Shown: positions 1 to 8,601, counted from the first letter of the stretch. The stretch: DNA of 64,000 bases from Marine Group I thaumarchaeote (GCA_013390375.1 JACATA010000004.1:1-64000); one strand, 5' to 3'. A program made the numbers and translations. The notes: generated from the sequence alone by a model not told the origin.

Positions 1-106
1 GTAGAGTAATTCCGAGTTGAAAGATTTTTCTAACTTCATTATAGTAAAATATTCAAAAATATACTTAAATTTTAACAAAAATTTCTTTTTTTCTATATAA
101 CTGTCA

Positions 107-955
107 CTATTTTTCAGAAAAATGTTGATCATACATTTTTCTTCGTTTAGGGCTTGAGAGAACTTCATACGCCATGTTTATTTGTGCCATTTTCTCCTCA
201 GCATCGTTGCTTTGCTTTTTATCCGGATGCCATTTTTTTGCAAGTAGCCTAAACTGCCTTTTTATCTCATCCTGACTTGCATTTTTTTGTACCTGTAAAA
301 TTGCATAATAATCAGGAAGATTTTCGTTTAATAACGACTTTGTAAATTCGTCATCACTTAGTTTGTTTTTCCCTTTGCGTTCAAAACTAATTTCATCACT
401 CATCCATTCAGAATGATATTTTTCATAATCTCTATTTTTTTTTGAAGCCCAATCACCAGTATCATACTCGGTTTTTTTTCTAAAGATTGAATGTCGTGCA
501 AGAAAAATCAACACGCCGATGATTATTATTATTGCAGATGCAAATATAATTATTTGATCAGATTCTGACAAACTTTCTATTCCACTATTTACTTTACTTG
601 GGTTCACATTATGTCCTGAATCATAAAAGAATTGTTCCATAACCACAGTATCGTCATAAATTACAGAAATATCATAATGCCCGCTACGCTTTAGATCATA
701 ATTTCCTATTGTAATATTATGTGTAAAATCTCCAGGTACTATCGTAACATCTTCATTTAATACGATTATTTCATTTGGACCTGTAATAATGATTTGAAAT
801 GTTGTTTCACTAGAAACATTACCGTAAATTACAATCCTATCTGCATCTGTGTATATTGGAAGATCAACAGAAATATTTACAGAATCAGCAAAAACATCAA
901 ATGGTAAAAACAAAACAAAAAAAATGAAAAAAAAAGCACTAACTTTGTATTTCAT
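107..955 (-). CDS. Membrane-anchored J-domain protein with extracytoplasmic beta domain
   Basis: 282 aa from an ATG. The first 23 residues are a hydrophobic signal-like segment ending DVFADS. Residues about 25-110 look like an Ig-like beta-sandwich (alternating hydrophobic strands, a Y-x-x-A-D-x-I-x-I-x-G pattern). A strong membrane segment of Ile-rich residues follows near 134-153, then a charged linker and a C-terminal J domain (about 215-280) with the HPD motif in WHPDKK. Seen topology predicts the beta domain outside and the J domain in the cytoplasm, where J domains stimulate Hsp70/DnaK ATPase. Inference: it recruits DnaK to the membrane, perhaps for secretion or surface-layer folding. 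It has no Cys-rich zinc region, so it is not a canonical DnaJ. Flanking genes give no functional hint. Confidence 0.85.
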   Translation of the reverse strand: MKYKVSAFFFIFFVLFLPFDVFADSVNISVDLPIYTDADRIVIYGNVSSETTFQIIITGPNEIIVLNEDVTIVPGDFTHNITIGNYDLKRSGHYDISVIYDDTVVMEQFFYDSGHNVNPSKVNSGIESLSESDQIIIFASAIIIIIGVLIFLARHSIFRKKTEYDTGDWASKKNRDYEKYHSEWMSDEISFERKGKNKLSDDEFTKSLLNENLPDYYAILQVQKNASQDEIKRQFRLLAKKWHPDKKQSNDAEEKMAQINMAYEVLSSPKRRKMYDQHFSEK

Positions 956-1114
956 GGATATTTGTGATTGTTAGTTTAGGTTTTATTTGATTATTTGCTA
1001 ATTTGATCACTTGAAAGTTGCCAAAACTGGTTAATTTTGCGTTAATCCCAATCACAACTATGTTAAATCTCATTAACAAAATCCTGCTAATACTCCAATA
1101 CACCCTGTTTTGAC

Positions 1115-1258
1115 ATGACAACAGGTTATTGTGTCAAGTGTAGAACAAAAAGAGAGATTAAAGGTGCAACCGCAGTTACTCTCAAAAATGGCAAGCCCGC
1201 AACAAAAGGTTCTTGCCCTACGTGTAGCACAACGATGTTCCGAATAGGTAAGGGCTAG
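1115..1258 (+). CDS. Small zinc-ribbon protein, DUF5679-like
   Basis: 47 aa reading frame beginning ATG ACA ACA GGT TAT TGT. It carries two knuckles, CVKC near residue 6 and CPTC near residue 34, separated by a short basic/polar segment with NGKPA, the layout of the DUF5679 family of tiny archaeal and bacterial zinc ribbons. Function of that family is not established; nucleic-acid binding is an inference from the knuckles and basic charge. Its last 4 nt overlap the convergent helicase gene. The pattern of paired Cys codons and a compact frame make it a real gene despite its size. Confidence 0.75.
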   Translation: MTTGYCVKCRTKREIKGATAVTLKNGKPATKGSCPTCSTTMFRIGKG

Positions 1259-3018
1259 GAACATTCACCACTTTTTTCATTGTTTAGTATAGTTTCCTTA
1301 TCTTGATTAATTTTATCATGAATTTTATCATGAATTTGTGCAAGAATCAATTTTGCTTTTTCTTTATTTTCATATGAATCATGACTTTCGTCCATTATGG
1401 CATCAATCTCATAACTTTTATCAACTAAAATATTAGCTACGTGCTCATCAAGTGTACTTTTACCAATTAGATAGTAAGCAAAAACGGTATTCTTTTGTCC
1501 AATTCTATGCAATCTGTCTTCAGCCTGGCGATGTATTGCAGGACTCCAGTCCAATTCAGCAAATATAACATATTTTGCTCGTGTTAGATTTATTCCAAGA
1601 TTGCCAGCACGCAAACCGGCAATAAGTAACTTGGTGCCTCCATTTTGAAAACAGTCTATGTTTTCCTGTCGCACTTTATCCCTTTGACCACCAATAATTG
1701 CTGCAGGATTAAATTCTTGTAAACTTTCATGCAATAATTTATGAATATATTTATGATGGCAGAAAACTACAACACTCTCTTCAATTTCCATTATATTTTT
1801 TACAAAATCAATGACATGAGGAAGTTTTGCCACACCCGCAGCTTGTCTCTCACTTTGAATTGCTCTTTGATATGAAGCGAATTTACTAAATTCAGTTTCT
1901 GCGTTTCTTTGTTCGTCTTCAAGTTTGTTCCAAATTTTATTTAGTTCTTTTTTATAGTAAGTTTCATCAGCGTCTATTGTTTCCTTATATCTGACTTTAT
2001 CCTTTAACTCTTTTAATACATCTGATTTTTTTCTGCGAAGCATTACATCTCTTTGTAGTACGTGACGCAAACTATCACGCTTACTAGGAACCACAATCGC
2101 CTTTCCCCTTTCATCCTGATAACAGAAATATTCACAAAATTCTTTGTAATTACCTAATAATCCTGGTTTTAAGATATCAACTATTGGCCATATTTCAGAG
2201 CCATGATTATAAATTGGTGTACCAGAAAGTCCAACCCTATATTTGACTGATTTCATTCCTGCAAGTTTTTTAACTGCACTATACTTTTGGGTTGTTTTAG
2301 AACGAAGATGCTGCACCTCATCACATACAAGTGTTCGAATGTTTAATTTTGACAGATCGATTTGGCGCTTATAAAGTAACTCGTAATTGATAAGATAGAA
2401 ATCATAACCAGAGAGTTCTTTTTGTTTGCCTGAACGTATTGATGTTATAGTTGGCACACCATCCTCAGTAATACGTCCATTCTTACTCTTTTTTTTCATG
2501 AATCTTTCTATTTCACGTTGCCAATTAGTTAGTGTTACAAGCGGAGCTATTACAAGAACTGGCACTGATTGTTTTTCTGTTGCAATATATGCTAGTGTTT
2601 GAACAGTTTTGCCAAGACCCATATCATCAGCAAGTAATGCATTACCTGAAGATTTTAAAAGAAAATCTAGACCCATTTTCTGAAAGTTTAACAGTTTCCC
2701 ACGAAACTGTTTTTTGGGTATAGCTTTCGAAAGTTTTTCGATTTTTGGGTTAGATGGTTTTTTGATAACTTTAGCACGGGCTTTTCGTTGCCAAACAGAT
2801 TTTGATAATATTTCCAATGGGTATCTTTCCAAAATCAGTCTGATTTGTTTAACATTCTTTTCGTTATCGGGAATAATAACCTCGTTAGGACCATTACCAT
2901 ACCATAACTTCGGTATGAGCTTTGAAATCATCATTACAGCTCTAACTCCAGAAATTTTCCATGCCCATGAGCCCGAAAACTTGTCAATTGCATATTCAAG
3001 AGTTCCAAATGTTTTCAT
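1255..3018 (-). CDS. SNF2-family DNA-dependent ATPase/helicase
   Basis: 587 aa from the ATG at 3018 (an in-frame TTG at 3039 would add 7 residues). Helicase motifs appear in order: Walker A in DDMGLGKTVQT (motif I), VCDEVQHLRS (motif II, here DEVQ rather than the usual DEAH/DEGH), LSGTP (motif III), and in the C-terminal half GNLGINLTRA (motif V) and RQAEDRLHRIGQ (motif VI), typical of SWI2/SNF2 enzymes. The N-terminal ~100 residues contain a small beta region like that seen ahead of SMARCAL1-type translocases. These proteins translocate on double-stranded DNA and remodel protein-DNA or branched DNA structures; the specific role here is unknown. Stands alone, convergent with the DUF5679 gene. 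Confidence 0.93.
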   Translation of the reverse strand: MKTFGTLEYAIDKFSGSWAWKISGVRAVMMISKLIPKLWYGNGPNEVIIPDNEKNVKQIRLILERYPLEILSKSVWQRKARAKVIKKPSNPKIEKLSKAIPKKQFRGKLLNFQKMGLDFLLKSSGNALLADDMGLGKTVQTLAYIATEKQSVPVLVIAPLVTLTNWQREIERFMKKKSKNGRITEDGVPTITSIRSGKQKELSGYDFYLINYELLYKRQIDLSKLNIRTLVCDEVQHLRSKTTQKYSAVKKLAGMKSVKYRVGLSGTPIYNHGSEIWPIVDILKPGLLGNYKEFCEYFCYQDERGKAIVVPSKRDSLRHVLQRDVMLRRKKSDVLKELKDKVRYKETIDADETYYKKELNKIWNKLEDEQRNAETEFSKFASYQRAIQSERQAAGVAKLPHVIDFVKNIMEIEESVVVFCHHKYIHKLLHESLQEFNPAAIIGGQRDKVRQENIDCFQNGGTKLLIAGLRAGNLGINLTRAKYVIFAELDWSPAIHRQAEDRLHRIGQKNTVFAYYLIGKSTLDEHVANILVDKSYEIDAIMDESHDSYENKEKAKLILAQIHDKIHDKINQDKETILNNEKSGECS

Positions 3019-3148
3019 TGTTCCTTCGTAATTCTCCAAAATCGTTTTGGTTCTTTATGAATCTTGATTTTCTATATGAGATCGAGTTTGTTTCAAAATA
3101 GTGATATATGGGTAAAATGATTAGGTATGGCTACATGGTTATTTAGTA

Positions 3149-3265
3149 CTAATCATGTTTATGCTGAGTATCATGACAATCGCAACTGCAAAGATGGGTC
3201 TTATGGTCATTTAAACAATCAATACACTCGAAATGCTTATGATTTTCACAATTAGCACATATCAT
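3149..3265 (-). CDS. 38-aa Cys/His-rich putative zinc-binding microprotein
   Basis: A 38-codon frame on the minus strand, ATG to TAG, filling the otherwise empty gap between the helicase and the ABC permease. It contains seven Cys (positions 3, 6, 14, 17, 26, 28, 30) and seven His (9, 11, 21, 24, 31, 35, 37). The spacing C-x2-C-x7-C-x2-C-x3-H-x2-H resembles the zinc-ligand order of B-box fingers; the tail C-S-C-D-C-H could bind a second metal. Such ligand density is very unlikely by chance in an AT-rich region. I do not recognise a named family. A housekeeping metal-storage or protein-interaction role are both possible. Confidence 0.6.
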   Translation of the reverse strand: MICANCENHKHFECIDCLNDHKTHLCSCDCHDTQHKHD

Positions 3266-3338
3266 TAATGCAATTTAGAACATAACCATTGAAAAGTTTT
3301 TGCTAGAAGTTATAAAGTAAATTTCCTTAACTTATTCA

Positions 3339-4391
3339 TTGAGCTTGAAACGATACATAGCTACTAGAGGTATTACTATGTTTGGCGTTTTGATGATAAC
3401 GCTACTGTTAACAATAGCATTGGTGGGATCTAACATGGACATTATTTTAAAGCAAGGAATAGCATACCAAGTACGAGCGGAAATTACGGAAAGTCCTACT
3501 ATTGCTCAAAGCTTTGCAACTGTTGAAGAATTTGATCAATTTGTGCGGGAGCAGATTGATCAACGAATGAAGACGCTTGGACTTGATACTCCATGGTATT
3601 CCCCACAAAGAATTGGCTTTACTATGTATAAAATATTAATTCTAGATTTTGGAAATGCTACATTTCTTACAAGTGATTCTGGATCTTCAAATGTTGGTGA
3701 CATATTATTAGAAAAGATTCCAAGAACTGTTTTACTTTTCACTACAGCAACTATAATCATTTCTATAATTGGGATATTTTTGGGTGCCTTAGCAGGAAGT
3801 AAGGTAGGTTCCGTCGTTGATCGAATTACTTCGGCGTTCGCAGTCATCAGCAGTAGTTTTCCTGTTTGGTGGGTAGGGATGCTTATGATCTTTATGTTTG
3901 CATTTACATATCATATTTTTCCCGCAAGGGCAACACCGTCAATACTTCCAACAGAACCTGATTACATTCTTGCATTGCTTTATCATATGACGCTCCCACT
4001 GATTACAATTGTACTAATTGGATTTGGTACGTGGGCATACCTTGTACGCAATTTTATGGTAGGAACATTACAAGAAGATTTTATCTCAGCAAAAAAAGCC
4101 ATCGGCATTAGTAAGAAAAAGATTATCTACAAACATGCTTTAAAAAATGCTGCACCTCCAATCATCACAATTCTAGCACTAAGCCTTTCAGGTTCACTAG
4201 GCGGTGCAATAATTACAGAGGCAGTTTTTGATTGGCCTGGAATGGGACGGCTTTATTTTGAGGCAATCAGTGTGATGGACTTACCGATCATAATTGGTGC
4301 TACATATGTGCTTACGGTGTTATTTTTGATCAGTATTTTTGTTGCCGATTTACTTTATGGCTATTTTGATCCAAGGGTGAAAACAGAATGA
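3339..4391 (+). CDS. dppB: Peptide/nickel-type ABC transporter permease (DppB/OppB family)
   Basis: 350 aa. The TTG at 3339 is chosen because it supplies the KRYIATRG segment that normally precedes the first membrane helix in this family; the next ATG (3378) would cut into it. About six membrane helices, an extracytoplasmic loop of ~80 residues after helix 1, and the permease EAA-type loop (ISAKKAIGISKKKIIYKHALKN without spaces spans the coupling helix near residues 248-270), followed by the conserved EAVFDWPGMG. The family imports oligopeptides, dipeptides or nickel. Overlaps the next permease gene by 4 nt, so the two are cotranslated. No binding protein or ATPase is adjacent; one matching ATPase lies at 39963. 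Confidence 0.92.
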   Translation: MSLKRYIATRGITMFGVLMITLLLTIALVGSNMDIILKQGIAYQVRAEITESPTIAQSFATVEEFDQFVREQIDQRMKTLGLDTPWYSPQRIGFTMYKILILDFGNATFLTSDSGSSNVGDILLEKIPRTVLLFTTATIIISIIGIFLGALAGSKVGSVVDRITSAFAVISSSFPVWWVGMLMIFMFAFTYHIFPARATPSILPTEPDYILALLYHMTLPLITIVLIGFGTWAYLVRNFMVGTLQEDFISAKKAIGISKKKIIYKHALKNAAPPIITILALSLSGSLGGAIITEAVFDWPGMGRLYFEAISVMDLPIIIGATYVLTVLFLISIFVADLLYGYFDPRVKTE

Positions 4392-5749
4392 GCAATGTAA
4401 GTTCATCTGAAATAAGGCGAGAATTTGCTAAAAGTAAAGTTGGCCTTATCGGTATTGGGATTTTGGCAAGTCTTATCATATTATCAGTGATAGCCGCCGT
4501 TACAATTCCTATAGACACATTCAAACAATGGAATAATCCAGGCAACTGGATTTCATATCCAAAGTCATCAGCGCCAATATGGGTAAACTATTTCATGACA
4601 CAAAAAATTCCAGAGCATCTGATACTAGACAATCCATCAACAATAACTAAAGATGATGTTATATCGTTAACATCGCATCAATTTGGCGTACAATATCACT
4701 ATGATGATTTCCCAAGTGACTTTATTTATGAATTTAGTGTTGAATATTCAGGATCACAACTACTACAGATTTCTGTAATTAGACCAGATCAATCTCAAAT
4801 ACTTCTTTTATCCAGATCATTGCCGCACTCAGATACAAAAATTGTACATCATGAAAGAATTTTTTCAACTGATAATAGCATTAAAAAAAATATTCAAATC
4901 TATTTTTCTGAAATTGGATTCTATAATCAAAATACATCAAGTGAAGATATGATCTTTGCGAACAAGGATGGACAAGTCCTTAAGGGAGATTATCTGTTTT
5001 TACTAAATATTTTTGGAGTTGAAGAAAATGTGGAGATTATTGATTCCAAATTGATTCTTGGTGGAAAAGTATTTGGAATGATGGGAACAGATGAATTACG
5101 AAGAGACCTTGCGGTTGGTCTTTTATGGGGAACCCCTCTTGCATTGTTTATTGGTATTTCAGTAGCGGTTGGTTCCGTAACAGCTGGTCTGATTTATGGG
5201 GTCTATGCTGGCTTTAAAGGAAAAAAGACAGACGAAGCCATGATGAGATTTAATGATGTTATCTATGCACTTCCTGCGCTTCCTTTTTTGATAATTCTTG
5301 CTGTAACCATCAGTAATAGTATATTTTTGTTGGTTGGTTTTCTAATGATCTTTAGTTGGGTTGGAATTGCAAAAGTTTCACGGAGTATGGCACTTCAAAT
5401 CAAAACTAGACAATATGTTGAGGCATCACAAATGATGGGACAAAAAAATTCTAAAATAATTTTCAAACACATTATCCCGCAATTGTTGCCATATGCTTTT
5501 GCTAGTATTGCAATCTCAGTTCCTGCAGCAATTACTACAGAAGCTGGTATAAGTTTTTTAGGCTTGGGTGATCCAACTTTTCCTACGTGGGGGCAAATCT
5601 TGCATGATGCATATACATATGGTGCTGCAGCGAGAGGAATGTGGTGGTGGATAGCTCCACCAGGTATAATGATTGCAATTACAGGTCTTGCATTTGTATT
5701 TATTGGAAATGCGCTAGACGCAATTGTTAATCCTAAACTAAAAAAATAA
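4388..5749 (+). CDS. dppC: Peptide/nickel-type ABC transporter permease (DppC/OppC family) with large insertion
   Basis: 453 aa, well above the usual ~280-320. The N-terminal helix (about 18-40) is followed by ~190 residues of soluble, beta-rich sequence before the transmembrane core starts near residue 240. The core keeps the DppC hallmarks: AVGLLWGTPLALFIGIS, the coupling loop with YVEASQMMGQ, and the ITTEAGISFLGLGDP segment. Inference: the insertion is an extracytoplasmic domain that could substitute for, or dock, the substrate-binding protein. It starts in the ATGA overlap with the upstream permease gene. Ends just before a convergent gene. Confidence 0.92.
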   Translation: MSNVSSSEIRREFAKSKVGLIGIGILASLIILSVIAAVTIPIDTFKQWNNPGNWISYPKSSAPIWVNYFMTQKIPEHLILDNPSTITKDDVISLTSHQFGVQYHYDDFPSDFIYEFSVEYSGSQLLQISVIRPDQSQILLLSRSLPHSDTKIVHHERIFSTDNSIKKNIQIYFSEIGFYNQNTSSEDMIFANKDGQVLKGDYLFLLNIFGVEENVEIIDSKLILGGKVFGMMGTDELRRDLAVGLLWGTPLALFIGISVAVGSVTAGLIYGVYAGFKGKKTDEAMMRFNDVIYALPALPFLIILAVTISNSIFLLVGFLMIFSWVGIAKVSRSMALQIKTRQYVEASQMMGQKNSKIIFKHIIPQLLPYAFASIAISVPAAITTEAGISFLGLGDPTFPTWGQILHDAYTYGAAARGMWWWIAPPGIMIAITGLAFVFIGNALDAIVNPKLKK

Positions 5750-5788
5750 ATTTGATTTTAATTGCTTATTTTGAAGTGTGTTAACTGA

Positions 5789-6115
5789 TTAGAGTTTAAA
5801 TTCCCTGATAATATTCATGGCGGCGTCATTTAGCTTAATGGTGTAAACGGCACTATTTTCATCGTTTGATTCTGAAAGTTTCTCAGCAAATTTTGTCTTA
5901 TCATGCCCTCGTTCATAATTTCCGCCAGATTCCTTAATACATAATGGAAATTTTTTCATAGCCAAGTTTGTTTTTAGTAAATAAGCAATGAATTTTTTGT
6001 ATGTTTCTGTGTTATTCCAATCAGCACCGTGTTCTTGACACATAGCGATCCAGATATCAACTGTGTTCTGATAAGCTACTTTTTTTCGAATATTATCCAG
6101 TGCGAGGTTTGACAT
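5789..6115 (-). CDS. Hypothetical protein, 108 aa
   Basis: Not recognised. 108 aa from ATG, soluble, mildly acidic, mixed helix with one Trp-rich spot (DIWIAMCQEHGADWNN). The second half carries GGNYERGHDKTKFAEKL. No signal peptide, membrane segment or metal-binding cluster. Located convergently behind the permease operon and codirectional with the zinc-ribbon membrane protein downstream (to its right), with 14 nt between them; cotranscription is plausible. Codon use and clean boundaries suggest a genuine gene. Confidence 0.7.
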   Translation of the reverse strand: MSNLALDNIRKKVAYQNTVDIWIAMCQEHGADWNNTETYKKFIAYLLKTNLAMKKFPLCIKESGGNYERGHDKTKFAEKLSESNDENSAVYTIKLNDAAMNIIREFKL

Positions 6116-6129
6116 TTAATCACGTATGG

Positions 6130-6459
6130 CTAAAAATCAGCACGTTTAATTCTAGAGCCGCAACGAGGACAGTCTCCGCCCTTGAATCGGTGGTTACAAG
6201 TTAGGCACACATATCTTACACCAGTACCTTGACCTTGACCAAATAGCCCTCCAAATCCAAATCCTGATCCTGATCCTGATCCTGATCCACCAGAACCTCT
6301 CATTCTTGCCATATACCTTTTTCGTAAAAGTAACGGGAAGACGATGAAGATTGCCAGTGCTGCACCCAAACCATACGGAAATGGTAGAACCAATTGCAAA
6401 CCAATACTTATAGCTAGAGACGCAAACAAAAATACTAGATAACCCTTGTAATTTATCAT
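6130..6459 (-). CDS. Two-helix membrane protein with Gly-Ser linker and C-terminal zinc ribbon
   Basis: 109 aa from ATG 6459 (a TTG at 6477 is possible). Two adjacent hydrophobic helices occupy residues ~5-45, then a basic patch (RKRYMARMRG), a flexible (GS)n run, a Gly-Phe stretch and a zinc ribbon CLTCNHRF...CPRCG. The Gly-Ser run is encoded by near-perfect GATCCT hexanucleotide repeats at about 6262-6290, so its length is probably variable between strains. Inference: a membrane-tethered cytoplasmic zinc ribbon for protein or nucleic-acid contact. A second membrane protein with the same architecture is at 11603. Confidence 0.75.
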   Translation of the reverse strand: MINYKGYLVFLFASLAISIGLQLVLPFPYGLGAALAIFIVFPLLLRKRYMARMRGSGGSGSGSGSGFGFGGLFGQGQGTGVRYVCLTCNHRFKGGDCPRCGSRIKRADF

Positions 6460-6536
6460 ACTGAAAAAAATTATCAAAAAAACTTTATAAAGGTTTGTTA
6501 TAATTTTTGCATTCTTAATTTAACAATCAACTAATG

Positions 6537-6938
6537 TTAAACAATAGCAAATGGAATTTCTTTTCCATCACTATCCCAAGCAAATATGTCATCATCCTCA
6601 TATGGTGACTTCACAATCATTGACACAAGACCAAAGAAGTTATTCAAATCAGTTAGAGATGGTTCAGCTGAACCAACAGGATGAGAATGAACGATGCCAA
6701 CATAACTAGGATCTAATGGTAATGGGTTGTTAGGAAATCCTGCAAAGTCTGCACCAGTTTCAGAAAACGGTGGTATTACTAACCCATCTATGAATACATC
6801 TCCATGCTTTGCTTTTCCGCGTAAAATCAAAATGCCTTCATTAGGATGATTCATCTTGCAAAAAGACAATATGCCATCTCTTGTCTCTTTAGTTAGCGAT
6901 ACTTTACGTTCAAATTTTTTCTTTTTTAATTGCAACAC
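6537..6938 (-). CDS. JAMM/MPN-domain metalloprotease (Mov34 family)
   Basis: 133 aa. The complete JAMM zinc site is visible: a Glu in HPNEGILIL near residue 34 and the H-x-H-P-x(7)-S-x2-D motif in VHSHPVGSAEPSLTD. JAMM enzymes cleave isopeptide or peptide bonds after ubiquitin-like modifiers; archaeal members remove SAMP-type modifiers or process sulfur-carrier proteins. The N-terminal ~12 residues are Lys-rich. The start codon lies 1 nt after the stop of the upstream coiled-coil gene (6940-8223), so they form a two-gene unit. No ubiquitin-like or E1-like gene is near, so the substrate is unknown. Confidence 0.9.
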   Translation of the reverse strand: MLQLKKKKFERKVSLTKETRDGILSFCKMNHPNEGILILRGKAKHGDVFIDGLVIPPFSETGADFAGFPNNPLPLDPSYVGIVHSHPVGSAEPSLTDLNNFFGLVSMIVKSPYEDDDIFAWDSDGKEIPFAIV

Positions 6939-6939
6939 A

Positions 6940-8223
6940 TTACTCCGATCTTATTGTGTATTGTACAGCAGAAATTTGATTTAAAACAGATTCTACAGAT
7001 TTAATTGATTTGGGAATAAATTCGATTGTGTCTGTTAATTCCTTCTCTGTCGATCTGATTTTTGATTCCAAAGTTGATTTGTCATATTGATGCATATTAA
7101 GAGCAGATTCTTTCTGTATCAACTGTTCATTGTTAAATCCTAACAATTTACTTTCAATATCACTTTTGGATCGATTAAAAACGGAAATTTTTTCAATTAA
7201 TCCAGGAATGAGTGAAAGTGTCTCATTAATTTGTAATAACGATTTATCAGCATCCTTAACAGATACTGAACCAGATTGTATTCCTCTTCGTGTAGATTCT
7301 AATATTTGCACTATGTCTTGCTTGTTAGAATCAATCAATACATCATAAGGATTTTCAATCAAATTTACCAATAGTTTTTTTTGCGGCTTGTCAAGTGAAG
7401 AAACATAGACATACTTGTTTAGTGGTCTTGAAATCTTAGTAAACTGAAGTTCAATCTCATTCTTAATTTTATTTTTCTCGGATGATAAAGAATCTAGATT
7501 TTCATTTATTTCTAAAAATTTTGCATATTCACTGCTGTTTTTAATATTCTTAATCTCTTTTTCATCAAGTTCGATTGTAGTAACAAGATCATCTATGGTT
7601 TTCTTAGCTAATTTTTGCTGCTTACCCAAATCAGTAATTAATTTTTTTGATTGCTCAATCTTATTCATAGTCTCAAAAATATGTTCGATTTTAGTTTCTA
7701 ATTCGGAGTGATTCGTAATTATACCAGTAATTTCATCATTCCTATCTGTCATTACCTTAAGATCGCCTTTTAACTTACCAGCATATTTTTTTGCAAATAT
7801 ATGAATAACACGAGATTGTCTTCCCAATGCGTCCCCAATTTTCTTTAACATTCTATTAGATGCTACGTTAAAAATTTTCACATCCTCATAGGAATTTATC
7901 TCTGGTAGTTGAACAATTGATTCTCTCTTGATAGCAGATATCACCTCTTTTTTTCCACGCTCAACCAACCTTTTTAGATGAATATCTATATCATCGATTT
8001 TCAGTGTATCACGTTCTAGATCGATTGCAATGTGCAGAATCGTTTCACAACTTGAATTAATTTTGTTTCTAAATGTTTTAACCTCAGCAATTATTGTTTT
8101 TGTTCGAATTGAACGTATCTCGTTAGCAACATTAGGTACATCAGAAAGTAAGATTTGTTTTTTTTGAGGAGCAATATCAGATTCCTGCTTTTGTGATTTT
8201 TTCTTGCCCCAGCCAAATACCAT
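6940..8223 (-). CDS. Coiled-coil protein cotranscribed with the JAMM protease
   Basis: 427 aa from ATG. After a basic N terminus (VFGWGKKKSQKQ) almost the whole chain is predicted helical: heptad-like runs from about 40-130, 165-250 and 340-410, with a less coiled stretch near 250-330 (SRPLNKYVYVSSLDKPQKK). No Walker A motif, so it is not an SMC/Rad50 ATPase although the coil pattern resembles such proteins. Family not recognised. The tight 1-nt junction with the JAMM gene suggests the two products work together, perhaps as protease and scaffold or substrate. That is inference from layout only. Confidence 0.8.
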   Translation of the reverse strand: MVFGWGKKKSQKQESDIAPQKKQILLSDVPNVANEIRSIRTKTIIAEVKTFRNKINSSCETILHIAIDLERDTLKIDDIDIHLKRLVERGKKEVISAIKRESIVQLPEINSYEDVKIFNVASNRMLKKIGDALGRQSRVIHIFAKKYAGKLKGDLKVMTDRNDEITGIITNHSELETKIEHIFETMNKIEQSKKLITDLGKQQKLAKKTIDDLVTTIELDEKEIKNIKNSSEYAKFLEINENLDSLSSEKNKIKNEIELQFTKISRPLNKYVYVSSLDKPQKKLLVNLIENPYDVLIDSNKQDIVQILESTRRGIQSGSVSVKDADKSLLQINETLSLIPGLIEKISVFNRSKSDIESKLLGFNNEQLIQKESALNMHQYDKSTLESKIRSTEKELTDTIEFIPKSIKSVESVLNQISAVQYTIRSE

Positions 8224-8335
8224 AATTAAATCATCAATTGTAGGTAATTATTTGTAATTAAATACAATTAACTTACCTGTTTATATCAGCCATAATTCAG
8301 CTAGGTATCTATAACGTGAATATTTCGTACTAGAT

Positions 8336-8434
8336 ATGAAATACCTGTGTAAAACTTGCCAAAAAACTTGTAGTGATGTTATAGAACATATTAAGAAAGT
8401 ACATGGCTTTTCAGAATCTTACATAAAAGATTAA
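8336..8434 (+). CDS. 32-aa single C2H2 zinc-finger microprotein
   Basis: Frame from ATG 8336 to TAA 8434 within a 378-nt gap. It reads C-x2-C near residues 5-8, an extra Cys at 12, then H-x4-H at 18/23 (EHIKKVHG), the spacing of a slightly shortened classical C2H2 finger. A TATA-like stretch (ATATTTCG) lies upstream. The rest of the gap (8435-8601) contains only a degenerate 25-nt tandem repeat. Thaumarchaeal genomes commonly carry such tiny fingers; the molecular role is unknown. Confidence 0.6.
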   Translation: MKYLCKTCQKTCSDVIEHIKKVHGFSESYIKD

Positions 8435-8502
8435 CTCAAAACAAACTCAAACAGCTACAAAAATGCTTTTGAAAAAATAAAATAGGTCAGGAAGATAAGA
8501 AT

Positions 8503-8553
8503 GAGTTTTCAGCTTTACTAACTCTAAGAGTTTTCAGGCTTACACACTCGTAA
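8503..8553. repeat. Degenerate 25-nt tandem duplication
   Basis: Two adjacent copies start with the identical 10-mer GAGTTTTCAG (8503 and 8528) and continue with similar sequence ending in ACTCTAA/ACTCGTAA. It lies about 50-100 nt upstream of the GIY-YIG-like gene, between that gene and the small zinc finger. Could be a regulator-binding pair or simple duplication slippage. Nothing else was seen in the gap. Confidence 0.5.
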
Positions 8554-8601
8554 AAAGTCTAAGAGGTGTTTGTATTTATGTAACATCTCAATACACTTAA
8601 C

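Noticed and set aside
939-1264. Minus-strand frames of about 60 codons opposite the DUF5679 gene
   Set aside because: The + strand frame has two zinc knuckles and a clean start; the opposite frames show only the reverse complement of these Cys codons.
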